Shown here in pieces: positions 35,733-44,925 of a stretch of 64,000 nucleotides of DNA. Source of the stretch: Teretinema zuelzerae (GTDB lineage Bacteria > Spirochaetota > Spirochaetia > Treponematales > Treponemataceae); NCBI RefSeq assembly GCF_021021555.1, contig NZ_JAINWA010000001.1, forward strand, positions 682,001 through 746,000, read 5' to 3'. The notes beneath the pieces are model-generated. The model was not told where the DNA came from and did not search any database. It saw nothing but the letters and a program-made list of their open reading frames with translations. A program made the translations under genes and the position numbers. Positions within the stretch are counted from its first letter, which is position 1; each line of letters opens with the position of its first letter.

Positions 35733-37709
35733 ATGAAACTGTCCGCACTGCAGACTGCGCGCTATCAATACGCGCCGAAACTGCCCGCCGTTCTTACGGC
35801 GAAACTCGAACAAATCGCGATCGAAGCGGGAAAGCCCACTCAATCGATGGCGAATCAGGCTGAGTTGAAGGAACTCTTCAAACACACCTACGGCAAGCCG
35901 ATGGTGAATTTCAAGAAGGGCAAGAACCCTAATGCCGGAAAAAAACTTCGGGTAGGCGTAATCCTCTCGGGAGGACAGGCTCCGGGCGGACACAATGTTA
36001 TCGCGGGAATCTACGACGGACTGAAAAAGGGCAACCCCGAATCCAAGCTCTTCGGATTCCTCGGCGGACCTTCCGGTCTGATCGAAGGCTCCTATGTTGA
36101 AATCAAAGACAAGTTCATGGACGAGTACCGCAACACCGGAGGCTTCGACATCATCGGCAGCGGACGCACGAAAATCGAAACCGCCGATCAGATCGCCGCT
36201 TCCATGGCGACCGCTAAAAAAATGAAGCTCGACGCCGTCATCGTCATCGGCGGAGACGACTCCAATACGAACGCGGCCCTCCTCGCCGAACACTTCGTCG
36301 CAAGCGGCATGAGCACTCAGGTGATCGGCGTTCCGAAGACGATCGACGGAGACCTGAAGAACGACATGATCGAAACCTCCTTCGGCTTCGACACCGCGTG
36401 CAAAACCTATTCCGAAGTAATCGGAAACATCGAACGCGACGCGAACAGCGCAAAGAAATACTGGCACTTCGTCAAACTCATGGGCCGCTCAGCGAGCCAC
36501 ATCGCGCTCGAATGCGCGCTCCAGACCCAGCCGAACGTCTGCCTCATCTCCGAAGAAGTTGAAGCGAACAAAATGACGCTCCGCCAGATCACCGACTACC
36601 TCTGCGGAATCATCGCCAAGCGCGCGGAGAACAACGAAAACTTCGGTGTGATCCTCATTCCCGAGGGCCTCGTGGAATTCGTGCCTGAAATGAAAATTCT
36701 CATTGCCGAGCTCAACGACCTCATGTCCGTAAAAGCCGACGAGTTCAACAAGCTCGCAGGATTCGATGCACAGGCCGCCTGGCTCGCGAAGAATCTTTCA
36801 AAGGCTTCCGCCGACGCCTTCGCGTCGCTCCCCGCCGCCATCGCGGCGCAGTTCCTGATGGACCGCGATCCCCACGGAAACGTTCAGGTTTCCCGCATCG
36901 AAACCGAAAAGCTTCTCATTTCGCTCGTCGAGGAAAAGCTCAAGGCCATGAAGAAAGCTGGAACCTACAAGGGAAAGTTCAGTTCATACAACCACTTCTT
37001 CGGATATGAAGGCCGCTGCGCGTTCCCGTCGAACTTCGACGCGGACTACTGCTATGCCCTCGGATTCACTGCCTTCGTGCTTACGAACGCCGGATTGACC
37101 GGATACCTTTCATCGGTGCGGAACCTTACCGCTCCCGCGAAGGAATGGATCGCAGGCGGAGTGCCCCTCACCATGATGATGAACATGGAGCAGCGCCACG
37201 GTTCGCAGAAGCCGGTTATCCGCAAGGCTCTCGTGGAGCTCGACGGAAAGCCCTTCAAGGCTTTCGCGAAAAACCGCGACGTCTGGGCAATCAAGACCAG
37301 CTTCGTGTTCCCCGGCGCGATCCAGTACTACGGACCGGACGAGGTGTGCAACCAGCCGACGCAGACTCTTCTTCTCGAGCGCGGAATCGCAAAGCCCGCC
37401 GCGAAGGCGAAGTCCGGAGCAAAGGCTCCCGCCAAGGCAGCCGCGAAAGCCGACAAGCCGGCTAAAGCTCCCGTTGCCAAAAAAGCCGCCGCTAAAGCCG
37501 ACAAGCCCGCCAAGGCTCCCGTTGCCAAAAAAGCAGCTGCGAAAGCCGACAAGCCCGCCAAGGCTCCCATAGCCAAAAAAGCCGCGGTGAAAGCCGATAA
37601 GCCGGCCAAGGCTCCCGCTGCCAAAAAAGCAGCCGCGAAAGCCGACAAGCCGGCGAAGGCTCCCGCTGCCAAGAAGGCGACAGCCAAGAAACCTGCGGCG
37701 AAGAAGTAA
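35733..37709 (+). CDS. pfp: PPi-dependent 6-phosphofructokinase with a Lys/Ala/Pro repeat tail
   Basis: 658 residues. The core (~1-552) is a long PPi-type phosphofructokinase: [40 protein letters not shown] and [23 protein letters not shown], with [19 protein letters not shown]. It interconverts fructose-6-P and fructose-1,6-bisP using PPi, the normal glycolytic route in spirochaetes. The last 106 residues (~553-658) are a basic low-complexity tail with five copies of the 16-residue unit [16 protein letters not shown], like eukaryotic H1 or Hc1-type nucleoid proteins. The tail is in frame and GC-matched. ACAGGAGATATCC precedes the ATG. Confidence 0.93.
   Translation: MKLSALQTARYQYAPKLPAVLTAKLEQIAIEAGKPTQSMANQAELKELFKHTYGKPMVNFKKGKNPNAGKKLRVGVILSGGQAPGGHNVIAGIYDGLKKGNPESKLFGFLGGPSGLIEGSYVEIKDKFMDEYRNTGGFDIIGSGRTKIETADQIAASMATAKKMKLDAVIVIGGDDSNTNAALLAEHFVASGMSTQVIGVPKTIDGDLKNDMIETSFGFDTACKTYSEVIGNIERDANSAKKYWHFVKLMGRSASHIALECALQTQPNVCLISEEVEANKMTLRQITDYLCGIIAKRAENNENFGVILIPEGLVEFVPEMKILIAELNDLMSVKADEFNKLAGFDAQAAWLAKNLSKASADAFASLPAAIAAQFLMDRDPHGNVQVSRIETEKLLISLVEEKLKAMKKAGTYKGKFSSYNHFFGYEGRCAFPSNFDADYCYALGFTAFVLTNAGLTGYLSSVRNLTAPAKEWIAGGVPLTMMMNMEQRHGSQKPVIRKALVELDGKPFKAFAKNRDVWAIKTSFVFPGAIQYYGPDEVCNQPTQTLLLERGIAKPAAKAKSGAKAPAKAAAKADKPAKAPVAKKAAAKADKPAKAPVAKKAAAKADKPAKAPIAKKAAVKADKPAKAPAAKKAAAKADKPAKAPAAKKATAKKPAAKK
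37443..37682 (+). repeat. five tandem 48-bp units coding the PFK tail
   Basis: Each 48-bp unit encodes [16 protein letters not shown], where x varies among Val, Ile and Ala in position 10. Third-base differences between units show that the copies are not a very recent expansion. Confidence 0.85.
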
Positions 37710-37779
37710 TATGACGGGCGGCCGGAGTTTACGATTGACGTTCCGGCCGTTCTGCAAATAACTTCTGCAACGCCTGATA

Positions 37780-37811
37780 AGCCCGAAAGGCAAAACTTTC
37801 GGGCTTTTTTT
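37780..37811 (+). terminator. Rho-independent terminator after the PFK gene
   Basis: A 10-bp stem (AGCCCGAAAG, loop GCAAAA, CTTTCGGGCT) followed by a run of seven T. Confidence 0.9.
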
Positions 37812-37883
37812 ATGCGCTGATTGTCGAATCCTGAGTATTTATCTATATTTAAAGGTACACTATCCGGAGAACAGGAGTGATAT

Positions 37884-39110
37884 ATGCGTCTTTATAGTAA
37901 GAATCAGGTAATAGGAATCGTCCTTGTCGCGGCCGCTCTTGCCTCGGGATTCACCCTTTTGATTTCTTCGCGCGACAGCGATACAGCGGCTGTTAATTCA
38001 GAAGCATCATTAGAAACTCCCGAACTTGTTCTTCAAACGGGCACAATGTACGGCAACGACGAATTCGCGCTTTCAACTCTGGATGTTGCCTCCTCCGACG
38101 GGTATACACAGGACGAACAGCAAAACATATCGGTATACGAGCGGGCGAACGAAGCCGTCGTGAACATTACGACTGAGACGGTCGGCATCAACTGGTTCCT
38201 CGAGCCGGTGCCGCAGGAAGGCGGTTCCGGATCAGGGTCGATCATCGATACGAGGGGGTATGTCGTGACCAATACCCACGTAATAGCGAACGCGGTGAAA
38301 ATATTCATATCGCTCTCGGACGGAAGCCAGTTCGAAGGAACGGTAGTCGGTACAGACAAGGAAAACGATATCGCCGTGTTGAAATTCGATCCTCCGAAAA
38401 ACAGGGATCTCAGCACTATACCGTTCGGAAACTCCTCGAATCTCAAGGTCGGACAAAAGGTGCTCGCCATCGGAAACCCGTTCGGCTTCGAAAGAACGCT
38501 GACCACCGGCATAGTCTCCGCCCTCGGCCGTCCGATAAAAACAGCGTCGAACACCATCATCAAAGACATGATCCAAACAGACACCGCGATCAATCCGGGA
38601 AACTCGGGAGGCCCCCTCCTGGACACCCAGGGACGCATGATCGGCATCAATACCATGATCTACTCCACCTCCGGAAGCTCCGCGGGCATCGGCTTCTCCA
38701 TTCCCGTCAACACGGCCAAAAGAGTCGTGTCCGAACTCATTCAATTCGGAAAGGTTCGCAGAGGGTCGATAGACGCCGAACTTGTCCAGCTTAATTCGTC
38801 GATAGCCAATTACGCGCGGCTCTCCACCAACAACGGGCTTTTGGTTTCACGCGTGGGAGCCGGAAGCAACGCGGAAAAAGCAGGACTGAAGGGCGGAACC
38901 GAAGCCGTGCGCTACGGCGCCGGACGCTCGAGTTCAATCATTTATCTCGGCGGCGACGTCATCACCGGAATCGGAAAAGACAAAATCGATACACTCACCG
39001 ATTACTACTCTGCCCTCGAATCGAGAAAACCCGGAGAGACTGTCGAAGTGACGGTTCTCCGGGGAAGAAACCAATTAACCTTGAAAATGGTTCTGGCGGA
39101 ACGCCAGTAA
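37884..39110 (+). CDS. membrane-anchored HtrA/DegS-like serine protease
   Basis: 408 residues. An N-terminal TM (~9-27) acts as anchor. The trypsin-like domain has the full triad: His132 (VVTNTHVIANA), Asp162 (ENDIAVLKFDP) and Ser241 (NPGNSGGPLLD). One PDZ domain follows (~275-405, LVSRVGAGSNAEKAGLKGG). It degrades or processes misfolded periplasmic proteins and can take part in regulated proteolysis of anti-sigma factors; a link with the ECF system upstream is only a thought. AACAGGAGTGATAT precedes the ATG; uvrB follows by 12 bp. Confidence 0.92.
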   Translation: MRLYSKNQVIGIVLVAAALASGFTLLISSRDSDTAAVNSEASLETPELVLQTGTMYGNDEFALSTLDVASSDGYTQDEQQNISVYERANEAVVNITTETVGINWFLEPVPQEGGSGSGSIIDTRGYVVTNTHVIANAVKIFISLSDGSQFEGTVVGTDKENDIAVLKFDPPKNRDLSTIPFGNSSNLKVGQKVLAIGNPFGFERTLTTGIVSALGRPIKTASNTIIKDMIQTDTAINPGNSGGPLLDTQGRMIGINTMIYSTSGSSAGIGFSIPVNTAKRVVSELIQFGKVRRGSIDAELVQLNSSIANYARLSTNNGLLVSRVGAGSNAEKAGLKGGTEAVRYGAGRSSSIIYLGGDVITGIGKDKIDTLTDYYSALESRKPGETVEVTVLRGRNQLTLKMVLAERQ

Positions 39111-39122
39111 GGAAGGCAGGAC

Positions 39123-41108
39123 ATGCGCCCGTTCAAAGTCGTTTCCGATTACAGCCCCGCAGGAGACCAGCCGGAAGCGATTCGCGAGCTGGTTGAAGGA
39201 ATCAGGGCCGGCGACAGATTCCAAACGCTCAAGGGCGTTACCGGCTCAGGAAAAACCTTCACCATGGCGAAGATCATCGAGGAAGTACAGCGGCCGACCC
39301 TGGTAATGAGCCACAATAAAACCCTCGCCGCCCAGCTCTACCGCGAGTTCAAAAGCTTTTTCCCGAACAACGCGGTAGAGTACTTCGTTTCCTATTACGA
39401 CTACTATCAGCCGGAAGCCTATGTTCCCTCGCGCGATCTGTATATCGAAAAAGACGCGGCCATCAACGACGAAATCGACCGCATGCGCCTCGCGGCGACA
39501 TTCAGCCTCATGGAAAGAAGAGACGTGATCGTCGTCTCGACGGTATCGTGCATCTACGGATTGGGACTTCCCGAGTCCTGGAGAGATCTGCGCATCCATG
39601 TTGAAATAGGCAAGCCCCTCAATCCCGACGAACTGAAAAAGCAGCTGGTGTCCCTGCAGTACGAACGCAACGACGCCGTTCTGGACAGAGGAAGATTCCG
39701 CTCCAGGGGCGATGTGCTGGAAATATTTCCGGCGTATCTCGAAGAAGCGTATCGGCTCGAATTTGACTGGGAAGATCTGGTCAGAATACGAAAGTTCAAC
39801 CCGGTTTCCGGCGAAACCGTCATGGAGCTGGACGAACTTTCGATATATCCGGCGAAACACTTCGTCATGAAGGAAGACGCCATACCCAACGCGCTTGAAA
39901 GAATCCGCGGCGATCTCGACGAGCAGCTCGAACGGTTCCGCATTCAAGGAAAAATGCTGGAAGCGGAACGGCTGAAAACCAGAACCGAGTACGACCTTGA
40001 AATGCTCGCGGAAATGGGATACTGCCCCGGAATCGAAAACTATTCAGCTCCGATCGCGAACAGGAATCCCGGAGACCCGCCGGCAACACTCTTTCACTAT
40101 TTTCCGGACGACTTTCTCCTGTTCATGGACGAAAGCCATGTTACCTGGAGCCAGGTCGGCGCGATGTACGAAGGGGACCGTTCGCGCAAGCAGAACCTCG
40201 TTGATTTCGGCTTCCGCCTGCCCTGCGCCATGGACAACCGGCCGCTGAAGATGGCGGAATTCGAGCGGATGCTCAAGCAAGCAGTTTTCGTATCGGCGAC
40301 TCCGAGAAACGAAGAACTCAAGCGTTCGACGCGCGTAGTAGAACAGGTCATCCGTCCGACCGGCCTTCTCGATCCGGAAGTAGAAGTGCGCCCGAGCGAA
40401 GGGCAAATGGAAGACATCTACCGCGAAGTCAAGGACAGGATCTCGAAAGACGAGCGGAGCCTCATACTGACGCTCACCAAAAAGATGGCGGAAGATCTTA
40501 CCGACTACCTTACAGGCCTCGGTCTCAAGGTGAAGTATATCCATTCCGAGGTCGAAACGATCGAGCGGGTGGAAATACTGAAGGGCTTGCGCAAGGGCGA
40601 ATTCGACATTCTGGTCGGCATCAATCTGTTAAGGGAGGGAATCGACCTCCCCGAGGTTTCGTACATCGGAATCCTCGACGCCGATAAAATCGGATTCCTC
40701 AGATCCACTACCAGCCTCATACAGATAATCGGACGCGCCGCGAGAAACCAGAACGGCAAGGTCGTCATGTACGCCGACCGCATGAGCGACGCGATGAAAG
40801 AAGCGATCGAGGAAACTTCGCGCAGAAGGAAAATTCAGGAAGACTGGAATACCTCGCAAGGAATCACGCCGACTACCATCAAGAAAGCGATAAACGACAT
40901 TCTCGTCCGCGAAAACGAGCTGAAAAAGGAAGCCGTCGAGATGGAATCATCGGTACTGATCAACAGCTTCAACCTGATGATACCGAACGATCGCAAAAAA
41001 CTGATCCGGGAATTGGAAAAACAGATGGCCGAATACGCCGAAGCTCTCCAGTTCGAGGAAGCCGCGACGATCAGAGACAGAATCCAGGAAATCCGGAAGA
41101 TGGACTGA
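39123..41108 (+). CDS. uvrB: excinuclease ABC subunit B
   Basis: 661 residues. Walker A is in LKGVTGSGKTFTMA; the beta-hairpin is YYDYYQPEAYVPSRDLYIEKDA; helicase motifs include LLFMDESHVTW and QIIGRAARNQNGKVVMYAD; the C-terminal UVR domain is LIRELEKQMAEYAEALQFEEAATIRDRI. It verifies damage with UvrA and recruits UvrC in nucleotide excision repair. GGAAGGCAGGAC precedes the ATG; it sits 12 bp after the htrA-like gene. Confidence 0.96.
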   Translation: MRPFKVVSDYSPAGDQPEAIRELVEGIRAGDRFQTLKGVTGSGKTFTMAKIIEEVQRPTLVMSHNKTLAAQLYREFKSFFPNNAVEYFVSYYDYYQPEAYVPSRDLYIEKDAAINDEIDRMRLAATFSLMERRDVIVVSTVSCIYGLGLPESWRDLRIHVEIGKPLNPDELKKQLVSLQYERNDAVLDRGRFRSRGDVLEIFPAYLEEAYRLEFDWEDLVRIRKFNPVSGETVMELDELSIYPAKHFVMKEDAIPNALERIRGDLDEQLERFRIQGKMLEAERLKTRTEYDLEMLAEMGYCPGIENYSAPIANRNPGDPPATLFHYFPDDFLLFMDESHVTWSQVGAMYEGDRSRKQNLVDFGFRLPCAMDNRPLKMAEFERMLKQAVFVSATPRNEELKRSTRVVEQVIRPTGLLDPEVEVRPSEGQMEDIYREVKDRISKDERSLILTLTKKMAEDLTDYLTGLGLKVKYIHSEVETIERVEILKGLRKGEFDILVGINLLREGIDLPEVSYIGILDADKIGFLRSTTSLIQIIGRAARNQNGKVVMYADRMSDAMKEAIEETSRRRKIQEDWNTSQGITPTTIKKAINDILVRENELKKEAVEMESSVLINSFNLMIPNDRKKLIRELEKQMAEYAEALQFEEAATIRDRIQEIRKMD

Positions 41109-41182
41109 TAGAGGCTGCTTCTTGCAGGAAGCCGCCGCATAGAGGTATCATACGCTGTACTACTTACATTCAAGGAAATTAC

Positions 41183-41788
41183 ATGAAATTCAAAGCAGGT
41201 AAAAAGTTCTTTCTGCTGAGTTCGCTGCTGGCGTATTCGGCCGTTGCAAGCATATACGCGGGCCCCGGAGCCGGCGTTTCTGTCGGCATGAGCCGTACAA
41301 TAGAAGATCATTCCCAACGCGAATCGGAAGGCTACGAAATAAATACAGAAGGCATGCCGATTTCAGGCGAACTCTTCTGGGCGTTCGGCTCTGAAACAGG
41401 ATTAGACGCGGGCGTTCGGGGCGGACTGAAGCAGCATATCGAAACGGTATCGCCTCCCGACAGCCTGGCATCCTTCGCCGATATTTCGATCGACACGACG
41501 CCCTTTTCGGTATTCGCCCGCGCAAATCTGCCGTATTTCTTCGCGGAAGCCTCGGGAGGAATCCACTTCGCCGATATCCGCTACGTCACCGATTCGGACG
41601 ACCTCTCAGGCGAACAAAGGGGTCTTACCGCCGGACTGGCCATGGGTCCGCGGATGACCTTTATCGAGCGGCTTGTTGTAAGGGCCGCTTTTTCAGCGAA
41701 TCTCTTCCAAATAGACGACATCGGCCTCGGTTCGCCGGTCACCCTGCTCACGCTCGGCCTTTCGCTGAGCGGAGCATGGCGATTCTAA
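41183..41788 (+). CDS. small outer-membrane beta-barrel-like protein
   Basis: 201 residues, signal peptide FFLLSSLLAYSAVASIYA. The mature part has alternating strand patterns typical of an eight-strand barrel (FWAFGSETGLDAGVRGGLKQHIE, PFSVFARANLPYFFAEASGGIHFADIRY, LLTLGLSLSGAWRF) and ends in Phe. I cannot assign a family beyond the OmpA/OmpW-like barrel type. TTCAAGGAAATTAC precedes the ATG. It ends 8 bp from the convergent FAD oxidoreductase gene. Confidence 0.6.
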   Translation: MKFKAGKKFFLLSSLLAYSAVASIYAGPGAGVSVGMSRTIEDHSQRESEGYEINTEGMPISGELFWAFGSETGLDAGVRGGLKQHIETVSPPDSLASFADISIDTTPFSVFARANLPYFFAEASGGIHFADIRYVTDSDDLSGEQRGLTAGLAMGPRMTFIERLVVRAAFSANLFQIDDIGLGSPVTLLTLGLSLSGAWRF

Positions 41789-41796
41789 GCGTCGCG

Positions 41797-43035
41797 TCAA
41801 ACTTTCGCAAGCAGGGTTTCCAGGTCGGCGGCCGAGGCCGGCTGGCCTGAGAGCTTCTGCGCGAGGCTCTGGTTTTCCTTCGAACCGTACAGAATAGCTC
41901 CCGCGAGAAGGCCGGTTTCAGCGTCCACTACATATTTTTCATACCGCTTTTCATCAGCGCTTACTTTCGAGAACACCGTAAATTTTCCGGAAGAGGCTTC
42001 TTCCGGAGAAAGCACGGCCTTGCCCAGGGACATGAGCTCGACATCGCCGACTTTCAACGCGGTTTTCGGAACCGTCTGGGAATACGAGGGAGCGTCGATG
42101 CCCGCCGGCAGAAGGCCTGCCGAAGCAAGAATATTCTTCGCGGCTACCGGAGCCTGCTCCAGAGCGGCCGGAATTATGCCCCACACGATGCCGCCGAATT
42201 CGGCGCAATCGCCCACCGCGTAAATCCCCTTCCTGGACGTTTCCATCCTCTCGTTTACCACGATGCCGCGGTTGACCTGAAGGCCCGCCGCCTTTGCCAG
42301 CTCGGTGTTCGAATGAACGCCCATGGAAAGAAGGGTCGTCGCGCTGGCGAAGCTTCTGCCGTCTTTGAGCTTGATTTCATGGCATCCCGAAAGCCGCGAA
42401 GGCTCGAATACCGACGTTTCCGCGGAAGTCACGACTTCGATGCCCATTGCGGCGAAGCGTTTTTGCAAAAGAGCTGCGCCGGTTTCGTCCAGCTGGCGGG
42501 GAAGCAAGCGCGGAAAAATCTCGAACACCCTGACTTCCTTCGAACCGGAATCCTTCATGGCCCGGGCGGCTTCGAGTCCGAGGAGGCCGCCGCCGATCAC
42601 GGAAGAGGCCGAACAGTCGGCGGAGATGGACGCGCGGATGAGCGAAACGTCCTCCAGCGTGCGCATAGTGAAAATCCCGGGAAGATCCGAGCCGGGAATC
42701 GCCGGACGATTCGCGGAGGCTCCCGTCGCAAGAACGAGGTAATCCCATGATTCCTTTCGGCCGTCCTCGAGAACAACGGTTTTCGAGTCGGGATCGATTC
42801 CTGCTACGCGCCGGCCCTGGTGCACCGACACCCTCTTTTTCTCGTACCATTCGGGTTTATAAAAAGTGATCGCTTCGGGACCGACCGCTCCTGAAAGGAC
42901 TTCGGGAAGCCGCACCCGCGAATAAAAAGGATGGGCTTCTCCGCCATACACATCGACCGTAACCGAAAGCTCGGCGGCGAGGCCTGCCGCCGTATTGATT
43001 CCCGCTATTCCATTGCCTACAACTATTACGCGCAT
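41797..43035 (-). CDS. FAD/NAD(P)-dependent oxidoreductase
   Basis: 412 residues of the two-dinucleotide-fold family that includes rubredoxin and nitrite reductase flavoproteins: GNGIAGINTAAGL (FAD, N-terminus), LATGASANRPAIPGSDLPGIFTMRTLED, GGGLLGLEAARAM (NAD(P)H) and GIYAVGDCAEFGG. A C-terminal extension of ~100 residues is like that of NirB/NasB-type or rubredoxin reductases. It likely passes electrons from NAD(P)H to a small redox partner for oxygen or peroxide defence; no partner is adjacent. CAAGGAGAACTG precedes the ATG. Confidence 0.85.
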   Translation of the reverse strand: MRVIVVGNGIAGINTAAGLAAELSVTVDVYGGEAHPFYSRVRLPEVLSGAVGPEAITFYKPEWYEKKRVSVHQGRRVAGIDPDSKTVVLEDGRKESWDYLVLATGASANRPAIPGSDLPGIFTMRTLEDVSLIRASISADCSASSVIGGGLLGLEAARAMKDSGSKEVRVFEIFPRLLPRQLDETGAALLQKRFAAMGIEVVTSAETSVFEPSRLSGCHEIKLKDGRSFASATTLLSMGVHSNTELAKAAGLQVNRGIVVNERMETSRKGIYAVGDCAEFGGIVWGIIPAALEQAPVAAKNILASAGLLPAGIDAPSYSQTVPKTALKVGDVELMSLGKAVLSPEEASSGKFTVFSKVSADEKRYEKYVVDAETGLLAGAILYGSKENQSLAQKLSGQPASAADLETLLAKV

Positions 43036-43089
43036 CAGTTCTCCTTGAATCGGCGCCGGGCGCCGACATGTTTACCCTGTATTGCTTCG

Positions 43090-43716
43090 TCACCCGGCCC
43101 TGCCGAGCAGGCGGGACAACTGTTCGTCGAAAGCCGCTCCGGTCGTCTCTCCCCGGAGAAATCGCCGAACCGCCTCTTGAATCGAAGAAGGAAATTTCTT
43201 CCAATAAATCGAAACCCAGTCGCCGATTTCATCGCGCAGTTCCTGCTGGGCCCGTAGACCCATGTTGCCGGTAGAGTACGAAACGAACTGACAGATCATG
43301 TCGTACATGATATCCGGCGGGATTCCGTTGACGGCTCCGTTTTTCACGAGGGACTCGCCGGACGTCTCAAGCCGGGCTTTCGCTTTCGGGGCCGAAGCGG
43401 GAATCCAGCTGTCCACCAGCGACAGCATTTCCTCCCTGCTCAGCTCTGGTGCTTCCTTAAGAAGCAAATCCGCGGCGAATTCCCTGAACGTGCCCCTGAT
43501 GCCGTCCATGCTTTTTTGAATCGACGATTCTATCGCGCCTGACATCTGATGAGCCGCCTTCCCGGGATCGAGGGAAATAATGCCTGTGCTGGATTCCAGA
43601 TCTGCCTTCCGCCGTGTCACGGCGGCCTCGAGAGCGTCGATATCCCTGAGATCGGAGCGGTTTAATATGTAATCCAGGGCTGCGAACAGTTCCTGTTTTG
43701 TCGAACGGGAAGCCAT
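43090..43716 (-). CDS. hypothetical helical protein
   Basis: 208 residues, no signal peptide or TM. Mostly helical and charged (SRSTKQELFAALDYILNRSDLRDIDALEAAVTRRKADLES at the start). I recognise no family. The start is placed at 43716 (third codon of the longer frame), because a promoter -10 box ends six bases before it and no Shine-Dalgarno sequence is present. Its first gene position and 54-bp gap to the FAD oxidoreductase gene leave co-transcription possible; an 8-bp-stem palindrome (TCGGCGCC/GGCGCCGA) lies in that gap. Confidence 0.6.
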   Translation of the reverse strand: MASRSTKQELFAALDYILNRSDLRDIDALEAAVTRRKADLESSTGIISLDPGKAAHQMSGAIESSIQKSMDGIRGTFREFAADLLLKEAPELSREEMLSLVDSWIPASAPKAKARLETSGESLVKNGAVNGIPPDIMYDMICQFVSYSTGNMGLRAQQELRDEIGDWVSIYWKKFPSSIQEAVRRFLRGETTGAAFDEQLSRLLGRAG

Positions 43717-43722
43717 ATACAT

Positions 43723-43751
43723 AAAATACCCGCTGGAGAGCGTTTCCGCAA
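43723..43751 (-). promoter_or_regulatory. sigma-70 type promoter, leaderless for the hypothetical gene
   Basis: Minus strand: -35 TTGCGG (43751-43746), 17-bp spacer, -10 TATTTT (43728-43723), then six bases to the ATG at 43716. Confidence 0.45.
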
Positions 43752-43775
43752 GAGAAATAAAGCCGATGCCCGTTA

Positions 43776-43805
43776 TTGACCGATAAAGGCGCTCAAGCGT
43801 ATTCT
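43776..43805 (+). promoter_or_regulatory. sigma-70 type promoter, leaderless for the MBL gene
   Basis: -35 TTGACC (43776-43781), 18-bp spacer, -10 TATTCT (43800-43805), then nine bases to the ATG at 43815. The alternative TTG start at 43776 coincides with the -35 box and is rejected. Confidence 0.5.
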
Positions 43806-43814
43806 GAACACGTC

Positions 43815-44597
43815 ATGGAAATTGAATTACTTGGATCAGGGACAAGCCACGGAGTGCCGGTGATCGGCTGTTCATGTCCCGTATGCGCTTCGAAGGACCA
43901 GAAAGACAACCGGATGAGGGCGAGCGCCCTTATCAGGGGGAACGACGGCAGAACAATACTCATCGATCCGGGCCCGGAATTCCGCATCCAGGCGCTCAGA
44001 ACAGGCCTTGCGCGGCTCGACGCCATTCTCGCGACGCATGCGCACGCCGACCACGTACACGGCCTCGACGACGTGCGCATCTTCTCCCGGGATCATGACA
44101 TACCCCTCTACTGCAACGCCGTATGCCTCGAAGACATCAAAAACAGGTTCGACTATATCTTCAAACCTACGCAGGAAGGAGGAGGAAAGCCTCGCATTGC
44201 GCTGAAAGAGGCGCGCGGAGGCGAGAAGTTCTACGCCGCCGGCATCGAAGTCACGCCGATCCCGGTGATGCACGGACAGCTTCCCGTTTTCGGATGGAGA
44301 ATCGGAGACGCCGCGTATCTGACCGACTGCAACGGCATTCCCGACGGTTCGATCGAGCTGCTCAAAGGAGTCAAAAGCCTGATAATCGACGGATTGCGCG
44401 TCAGGCCCCATTCAACCCACTTTAATTTCGAAGGGGCTCTGGAGCAAATTCAGAGAATCAACCCCGATAAGGCATGGCTCACTCATTTATGCCATGATTT
44501 TACGCACGCCGAAATCCAGGACTGGCTTCGAAAACGCGTTCCGGGCAAAAAAATAGAGCCCGCGTTCGACGGGCTCTGCATCAGTATCGGACGATAA
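43815..44597 (+). CDS. PhnP-like metallo-beta-lactamase fold hydrolase
   Basis: 260 residues. It opens with MEIELLGSGTSHGVPVIGCSCPVC, typical of PhnP-like phosphodiesterases, followed by ILIDPGPEFRIQ and the metal motif THAHADHVHGLDD. Later ligands are in PVMHGQLPVFGWRIGDAAYLTDCNG and WLTHLCHDFTHAEI. It is probably a phosphodiesterase acting on a small nucleotide or cyclic phosphate; the substrate is unknown. Its last ~20 codons contain the terminator of the convergent rpmB gene. Confidence 0.87.
   Translation: MEIELLGSGTSHGVPVIGCSCPVCASKDQKDNRMRASALIRGNDGRTILIDPGPEFRIQALRTGLARLDAILATHAHADHVHGLDDVRIFSRDHDIPLYCNAVCLEDIKNRFDYIFKPTQEGGGKPRIALKEARGGEKFYAAGIEVTPIPVMHGQLPVFGWRIGDAAYLTDCNGIPDGSIELLKGVKSLIIDGLRVRPHSTHFNFEGALEQIQRINPDKAWLTHLCHDFTHAEIQDWLRKRVPGKKIEPAFDGLCISIGR
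44547..44577 (-). terminator. rpmB terminator embedded in the convergent MBL coding sequence
   Basis: On the minus strand an 8-bp stem AGAGCCCG/CGGGCTCT with a 7-base loop is followed by TA and a run of seven T. It lies inside the last codons of the MBL gene, 47 bp beyond the rpmB stop. Confidence 0.85.
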
Positions 44598-44623
44598 GAA
44601 ATCGTCAGATAGCCGAAAATAAA

Positions 44624-44815
44624 TCAGACCTTTTTGGTAACATAACCGCTTCTGAGGCAGCGGGTGCACATCTTAATGGTCATGGTTGTACCGCCGAGAA
44701 TAGTCTTTACCTCGACGATATTGGGCTTCCACAAACGGCGGGTGTGGTTGTAGGACTTACTGACCTTGTTACCGCTTATCGTACCCTTGCCGCAAATTTC
44801 ACATCTCCGGGACAT
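44624..44815 (-). CDS. rpmB: 50S ribosomal protein L28
   Basis: 63 residues: MSRRCEICGKGTISGNKVSK, SYNHTRRLWKPNIVEVK and MCTRCLRSGYV. Both CxxC pairs (CEIC and CTRC) are present, so this is the zinc-binding form. The ATG at 44815 follows AAAGGTAGGTTTAAT; a longer open frame upstream is not L28-like. Its terminator is found within the neighbouring gene. Confidence 0.95.
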   Translation of the reverse strand: MSRRCEICGKGTISGNKVSKSYNHTRRLWKPNIVEVKTILGGTTMTIKMCTRCLRSGYVTKKV

Positions 44816-44925
44816 ATTAAACCTACCTTTCAGAAGGGGACGCATGTACCCCTTTTAATTTGCCTATAATGGAAGCTCATAGTATCAGATTCATGAAACC
44901 ATGTAAAGTGGCTTCATGAAAATCA

